Positions 43,605-47,818 of a DNA stretch of 47,818 bases are shown piece after piece. The notes under the pieces are model-generated. The model ran no database searches, was not told the DNA's origin, and saw only the letters and a list, made by a program, of their open reading frames with translations. Position numbers and translations under genes: made by a program. The number at the start of each line of letters is the position of its first letter. Positions within the stretch are counted from its first letter, which is position 1. Source of the stretch: Nocardiopsis kunsanensis DSM 44524 (GTDB lineage Bacteria; Actinomycetota; Actinomycetes; Streptosporangiales; Streptosporangiaceae); NCBI RefSeq assembly GCF_000340965.1, contig NZ_ANAY01000042.1:1-47818 (forward strand). Direction: 5' to 3'.

Positions 43605-44603
43605 TCACGCCGGCGGCGGGCCCGTGGTCAGAGGAGGGCCGGACCGCCGGTCACGCCGCCACACCACGGCCGTGAACACCAGGAGCAGGACACAAGGCAG
43701 CAGCAACACCGGTGATCCCGTACCCACCGACCGGTCCATGCCCTCGGCCAGGTCGGTGCGGGTGATGAGCACCAGGAGGAAGGCGACCGTGTTGTTGACC
43801 GCGTGGACGACGACGGCGAGCTCGAGCCCGCCCGTCCGCCACGTGAGCAGAGCCAGGGTCGCACCGAGCGAGAAGTAGTACAGGTTGAGCCAAGGGTCCA
43901 GCGCCAGGTGGACCACCATGAACAACAGGCTGGAGACGACCACGCCGAGGAAGAGCGCCGTGCGCGGCCCCCGCCCCCAACTCGCGGCGACCCGGAACGC
44001 GAGCCCGCGGAACCCGTACTCCTCACCGGCCGACTGCAACGGCGTCAGAACGATGACGATCGCGAACGTGGCGAACAGGTCGAAGCTGCTCCAGTGCCCT
44101 TCCCCGTACGGCAGGAACATGTTCAAGGCGACCATGTACACCGTCCAGACCGGCAGGACGACGAGGAGAGCCCGCGCCATCAGGTCGAACCGGAAGAACG
44201 ACCGGACCGAGTGCAGCGAAACCCCTTCGACCTTGTAGACCCAACGCTGGACCAGCATGCTCCACGGAAGGAGCAGAGCGAGCGAGAACAGCGCCGTGGC
44301 CTGGGAGACCGGGGTGATCTCGATGTCGTCCGAGGCCGGATCGGTGAGGCCGAGCGCCGACTCGGCGAAGAGCCCGAGGGCCCCGAAACCCAAGGAGAAG
44401 GCGAACAGGCCGGCCAGCAGGAGCAGGAGCGCGGCGACGCCCCGCCAGAACTGCCGCTTCTCCGTCGCGAGCACGCGGTGGTACGGAACCCCCGGCGGCG
44501 CAGACCGTGGCCCGCGCCGCCGCGGGGGCGGCGTGGGCCCCACCGGGCCCGGATCCGTGGCAGGGGGTGTCGGATGCGCGGAGGAAGGATGCTCGTTGTC
44601 CAT
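43605..44603 (-). CDS. CPBP-family intramembrane metalloprotease
   Basis: A 332-residue membrane protein. A Pro-rich cytoplasmic tail (1-45) is followed by about eight helices. The CPBP (CAAX protease/bacteriocin-processing) motifs are complete: SAGEEYGFRG (Glu194, Glu195, Arg199), HLALD (His232), and HAVNN (His267, Asn271). Family members cleave prenylated or other membrane peptides, and some confer bacteriocin self-immunity. No precursor peptide is seen nearby. Convergent with the ADP-ribosylglycohydrolase gene. Confidence 0.87.
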   Translation of the reverse strand: MDNEHPSSAHPTPPATDPGPVGPTPPPRRRGPRSAPPGVPYHRVLATEKRQFWRGVAALLLLLAGLFAFSLGFGALGLFAESALGLTDPASDDIEITPVSQATALFSLALLLPWSMLVQRWVYKVEGVSLHSVRSFFRFDLMARALLVVLPVWTVYMVALNMFLPYGEGHWSSFDLFATFAIVIVLTPLQSAGEEYGFRGLAFRVAASWGRGPRTALFLGVVVSSLLFMVVHLALDPWLNLYYFSLGATLALLTWRTGGLELAVVVHAVNNTVAFLLVLITRTDLAEGMDRSVGTGSPVLLLPCVLLLVFTAVVWRRDRRSGPPLTTGPPPA

Positions 44604-44803
44604 GCCCCGAACCTAGAACGCCGAGCCCCCGGTGCGGCAGTGCCGCGCATCACCGCTCGACCCTGCGTCCCGCACGGCCCGTGCCATGACATCCGTCATC
44701 CGGTCCTGCCCGTCCGCGCTTCCCGACGGCAGGGCCGCCCACGGCACGCGGCCGGCAGCACAGCCCGGCCCCCTGCCGTGGGCCCGAAGAAGTGGGGGAC
44801 GGG

Positions 44804-45172
44804 TCAGGAGGAAACCGGGGGCTCGGTCCGCGAGCTGACCCCGGAAGCGACCGGTACCAGGTGGCGGCGGTCGGAGTCCGAGGCGCCGGAACTGCTCAGA
44901 ACGAGGTCGACGGTCTCCATGACCCGGACGAGGAAGAGCTGCAGGGCGGAGATGTCCGGGGACTCGTCCGGGAAGAGCTCCCGCAGGCCGCCCATCGACC
45001 GCAGGTGCTCACCCAGTGTCCGCGCGTCCACGTGGAGGACGAAGGGCGGATCATGGTCGGTGCCTTGGAAACGATGCAGGAGGACCCCGCTCCGGTCATC
45101 GGAGTACTCGGCCGAGTCACCCTCGGAGTTCAGCCTGCGGAGGAGCTCGTCGAAGAGCTGTTCGTCGTCCAT
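44804..45172 (-). CDS. Small acidic protein of unknown function
   Basis: Encodes 122 residues from the ATG at 45172, preceded by GGAGGGAGGA. No membrane segment or signal. Contains VLLHRFQGTDHDPPFVLHVD, a mixed alpha/beta stretch, then helical SMGGLRELFPDESPDISAL and QLFLVRVMETVDLVL. I do not recognise the family. It follows the acyl-CoA ligase gene on the same strand after 87 bases and may be at the end of that operon. Confidence 0.7.
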   Translation of the reverse strand: MDDEQLFDELLRRLNSEGDSAEYSDDRSGVLLHRFQGTDHDPPFVLHVDARTLGEHLRSMGGLRELFPDESPDISALQLFLVRVMETVDLVLSSSGASDSDRRHLVPVASGVSSRTEPPVSS

Positions 45173-45259
45173 GGTTCCTCCCTCCTGATCATCCCTACCC
45201 CTTCCCGGGGAGCCGACCACGGATGCGTCCGGTGCCGGCCCGATCCACACACGCCCCGG

Positions 45260-46831
45260 TCACTGCCGCGTGACGGCGGAAGCACCGCCGCGCAGCACGA
45301 ACTTCTGGATCTTGCCCGTCGCGGTCTTCGGCAGCTGCTCGGTGAACGCCACCTGTGTGGGTGCCTTGAAGTGCGCGAGGTTCTCGCGCGCGAAAGCGAT
45401 GATCTCCGCCTCCGTCGCGGTGGCACCCTCGTGCAGCACCACGGTCGCGAGCGGGGTCTCACCCCACCGCTCGTGGGGCACACCGACGACGGCGGCCTCC
45501 AACACGGCGGGGTGGCGAAGGAGCACACCCTCGACCTCCACGGAGGAGATGTTCTCGCCGCCGGAGATGATGACGTCCTTGAGCCGGTCCTGGATCTCGG
45601 TGTACCCGTCGGGGTGGACGACGGCGGCGTCACCGGTACCGAACCAGCCGTTGCCCATCGCCTTCGCAGTGGCCTCGGAGTCCTTGTAGTAGCCGGCCAT
45701 GACGACGTTGCCGCGCACGGTGATCTGCCCGACGGTCTCGCCGTCCCACGGAACCTCCTCACCCTGCTCGTCGACCACCCGTAGTTCACCGGAGGTGATG
45801 AGTTCGACGCCCTGGCGGGCCTTCAGGCGCCCGCGTTCGCCGGTGTCCAGTTCCCGGTGCTCGGGGCGCGGCTCGCAGACGGTGATGAACGGCGTCGTCT
45901 CGGTCAGCCCGTACACGTGGGTGACGGTCCAGCCGAAGCCGTCCTCCAGGCGTTCGATGGTGTCGGAGGCCGGGGAGGCGCCGGCGGTGACCACGTGCAC
46001 GCCGGAGGGCACCTCGCCGCGCTGGGACTCCGATGCGTTGGACAGCATGATCAGGACCGTCGGGGCCGCACACAGCCAGGTCACCTGCTCGTCGCGGACG
46101 AGCTCGAAGGCCCGGGCCGGGTCCATCGCGGGCAGGCACACGTGTGTGGCGCCCGCAGCGGTGACCGTCCAGGTGTAGGTCCAGCCGTTCGCGTGGAACA
46201 TCGGGAGCGTCCACAGGTACCGGTCGCCGATGTCCATGCGCAGGTGCAGCAGAGTGCCGACGGAGTTCATGTAGGCGTTGCGGTGGGTGATCATCACCCC
46301 CTTGGGCCGGGCGGTGGTCCCCGAGGTGTAGTTGATGGTGAGCAGGTCGGTCTCGACGATCGTGGGCGCGGTGTAGTCGGGGGAGGAGTCCGCGACGAGC
46401 GCTTCGTAGTCCTCCCAGCCGGGACTCGGGTCCTCGAGTGCGACGAACCGCTCCACGCCCGGCATCCGGTCCCGGACACTGTCCACGGCCTCGAGCTGGT
46501 CGGCGTGCACACACACGACCTTGGCGCCGGAATGGTTGACGATGTAGACGAAGTCGTCGGCGGTGAGGCGGAAGTTCACCGGGACCAGTACCGCACCGAG
46601 CTGCGGGACGGCGTAGAACGACTCCAGTTGCGCGTGGGTGTTGGGGGCGATGTAGGCGACCCGGTCGCCCTTGGCCACGCCCATGCTCTGGAGCGCGGCG
46701 GACCACCGGTCACAGCGGTCGAAGAACTCCTCGTAGGTCAGTCGTAGACCGCGGTCGACGACGGCCTCGCGCTGAGGGTGCAGTCTCCGGGTGCGGCGGG
46801 CGAACTCCAGGGGCGTCAGTGCCAGCTCCAT
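45260..46831 (-). CDS. Acyl-CoA synthetase (AMP-forming)
   Basis: A 523-residue member of the adenylate-forming superfamily. ATP loop YTSGTTARPKG, YGLTETTP for adenine, GWFGTGD and DRLKDVIISGGENIS in the hinge, and LPKTATGKIQKF with the adenylating Lys. It turns a carboxylic acid plus CoA into an acyl-CoA; the FadD/FACL-3 branch is likely, medium- to long-chain or aryl acids. An amidohydrolase gene lies 12 bases upstream in the same operon, so the acid it uses may be a product of that enzyme. Confidence 0.88.
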   Translation of the reverse strand: MELALTPLEFARRTRRLHPQREAVVDRGLRLTYEEFFDRCDRWSAALQSMGVAKGDRVAYIAPNTHAQLESFYAVPQLGAVLVPVNFRLTADDFVYIVNHSGAKVVCVHADQLEAVDSVRDRMPGVERFVALEDPSPGWEDYEALVADSSPDYTAPTIVETDLLTINYTSGTTARPKGVMITHRNAYMNSVGTLLHLRMDIGDRYLWTLPMFHANGWTYTWTVTAAGATHVCLPAMDPARAFELVRDEQVTWLCAAPTVLIMLSNASESQRGEVPSGVHVVTAGASPASDTIERLEDGFGWTVTHVYGLTETTPFITVCEPRPEHRELDTGERGRLKARQGVELITSGELRVVDEQGEEVPWDGETVGQITVRGNVVMAGYYKDSEATAKAMGNGWFGTGDAAVVHPDGYTEIQDRLKDVIISGGENISSVEVEGVLLRHPAVLEAAVVGVPHERWGETPLATVVLHEGATATEAEIIAFARENLAHFKAPTQVAFTEQLPKTATGKIQKFVLRGGASAVTRQ

Positions 46832-46843
46832 GGTGCCTTCTCT

Positions 46844-47758
46844 CTACATCCGCTCTGGTGGCAGGTCGAACAGGCGGGCGCCGTTGTCGTGCATGACCGC
46901 GCGCAGCCAGTCCCGGCCCAGGCCGAGCCGGGTGAGCGCACGGAGTTGGTCGATGTAGGGATAGGGGATGTTGGGGTAATCGGTGCCCAGCAGGACCCGG
47001 TCGCCGATCGCACGCAGGCGCGGGAGCTCCTCCCTCGGGAACGGGGCATCGCGTTCGATGTAGTCGGTGAAGGCCATCGTGGTGTCGAGGTGCACGCGCT
47101 CGTACTGTTCGGCGAGGTCGAGGAACGCGCTGTACTCGGGTGCCCCGGCGTGGGCGACGACGGCGGTGAGCGCGGGATGGCGCCGCAGGACCTCGGCGAA
47201 GGGCCCGGGGCCGGTGAACCGTCCGGGGTAGGGGCCGGAGCCGCAGTGCACGACCACGGGTGTCCCCGACTCGGCGAGTACGCCCCACACGCGGTCCAGG
47301 TGGGGGTCGCGGGGATCGTAGGCCCCCACCTGGAGGTGGGCCTTGAAGACACGGGCTCCGTCGGCGACGGCCTCGGCCGTGTAGTCGGCGGCGTCCGGCT
47401 CGGGATAGAAGGTGGCGCTGCGCAGGCAGTCGGGGTTGCGTCCGGCGAAGTCGGCGGCCCACCCGTTGAGCCAGCGCGCCATACCGGGGCGGTGCGGGTA
47501 GAACAGTGACGTGAAGCGGCGCACCCCGAAGGAGCGGAGGCGTTCGGCACGCGAGTCCTCGTCGTCGCGGTAGGTGATGGGCCAGACGCCTTCGCCGAGG
47601 TCGTCGAAGTAGGCCCAGACCTTGCGCAACACGTTGCCGGGCATGAAATGGGTGTGCACGTCCACGAGCCCGGGCAGCCCGAGTTCTTCCCACACCCGGC
47701 GCACGGCAACGTGTTCCTCTGGGTCTGCGATGACTGGAGAGTGTGTCACGGGCCACAC
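46844..47758 (-). CDS. Amidohydrolase-2 family metal-dependent hydrolase/decarboxylase
   Basis: A 304-residue TIM-barrel protein. Metal ligands are visible: DVHTHFMP (His35, His37), VVVHCGSGP, VVAHAGAPEY and LLGTDYPNIPY with the catalytic Asp. This family includes decarboxylases of aromatic and dicarboxylic acids (gamma-resorcylate, aminocarboxymuconate semialdehyde) and lactonases. Starts are possible at 47758 or 47749, both GTG, neither with a good ribosome binding site, so translation may be leaderless. It heads an operon with the acyl-CoA ligase. Confidence 0.8.
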   Translation of the reverse strand: MWPVTHSPVIADPEEHVAVRRVWEELGLPGLVDVHTHFMPGNVLRKVWAYFDDLGEGVWPITYRDDEDSRAERLRSFGVRRFTSLFYPHRPGMARWLNGWAADFAGRNPDCLRSATFYPEPDAADYTAEAVADGARVFKAHLQVGAYDPRDPHLDRVWGVLAESGTPVVVHCGSGPYPGRFTGPGPFAEVLRRHPALTAVVAHAGAPEYSAFLDLAEQYERVHLDTTMAFTDYIERDAPFPREELPRLRAIGDRVLLGTDYPNIPYPYIDQLRALTRLGLGRDWLRAVMHDNGARLFDLPPERM

Positions 47759-47818
47759 TCTAGATCGTTGATGGGAAATGTGTGCCCTGGTCAGTGGTCG
47801 TAGGCGACCAGTGACCGC

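Overview
The window is a 47.8-kb piece of a very GC-rich actinobacterial chromosome. Codon third positions are almost all G or C, GTG and TTG starts are common, and the gene set is typical of filamentous actinomycetes: a GAF-type DevS/DevR pair, an LCP cell-wall ligase, a conservon-type P450 lacking ExxR, an ABC-F protein and a ROK-controlled Entner-Doudoroff operon. A Nocardiopsis-like member of the Streptosporangiales is my best guess, but this rests on gene content only and no search was possible.

Layout. 1-1.2 kb: the 3' remnant of an unrecognised gene, translationally coupled to a SAM methyltransferase. 1.2-3.4 kb: a zinc-ribbon/HTH protein and an ABC-F ATPase. 4.0-5.2 kb: a decayed integrative element at the 3' end of a tRNA-Arg(ACG) gene, with a frameshifted tyrosine integrase and a second copy of the tRNA 3' half at the far end. 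5.4-14.2 kb: a catabolic regulon consisting of gabT/gabD (divergent), an operon of DUF3830, two maleate-isomerase/Asp-Glu-racemase-type enzymes and a GntR(FCD) regulator, and a divergent D-2-hydroxyacid dehydrogenase-amidase operon. Three copies of one palindrome, GATTGT-N2-ACAATC, lie in the divergent promoter regions and tie the genes together. 14.4-16.9 kb: a hypoxia-type DevR/DevS pair, arranged convergently. 17.5-21.9 kb: two secreted, lysine-free proteins, an LCP-family protein and a small membrane-anchored protein. 22-27.3 kb: a ROK repressor divergent from zwf-edd-eda. 27.8-33.9 kb: a STAND-like ATPase and a membrane-anchored type-1 periplasmic-binding-fold protein, followed by two overlapping P450 genes. 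34-38 kb: an AbgT-type transporter divergent from an M3 metallopeptidase. 38-47.8 kb: a second two-component system, a membrane-bound class-C-like serine hydrolase, an ADP-ribosylglycohydrolase, a CPBP membrane protease, a small hypothetical protein, and an acyl-CoA ligase/amidohydrolase operon that reaches the right edge.

The two best candidates for undescribed biology are (i) the GntR-bound catabolic regulon, whose substrate I cannot name and in which one of the two racemase-fold paralogues has lost a catalytic cysteine, and (ii) the ATPase plus anchored binding protein pair, which has no ABC permease or ABC ATPase nearby and so looks like a signalling or defence module rather than a transporter. 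Both functions are inferred.
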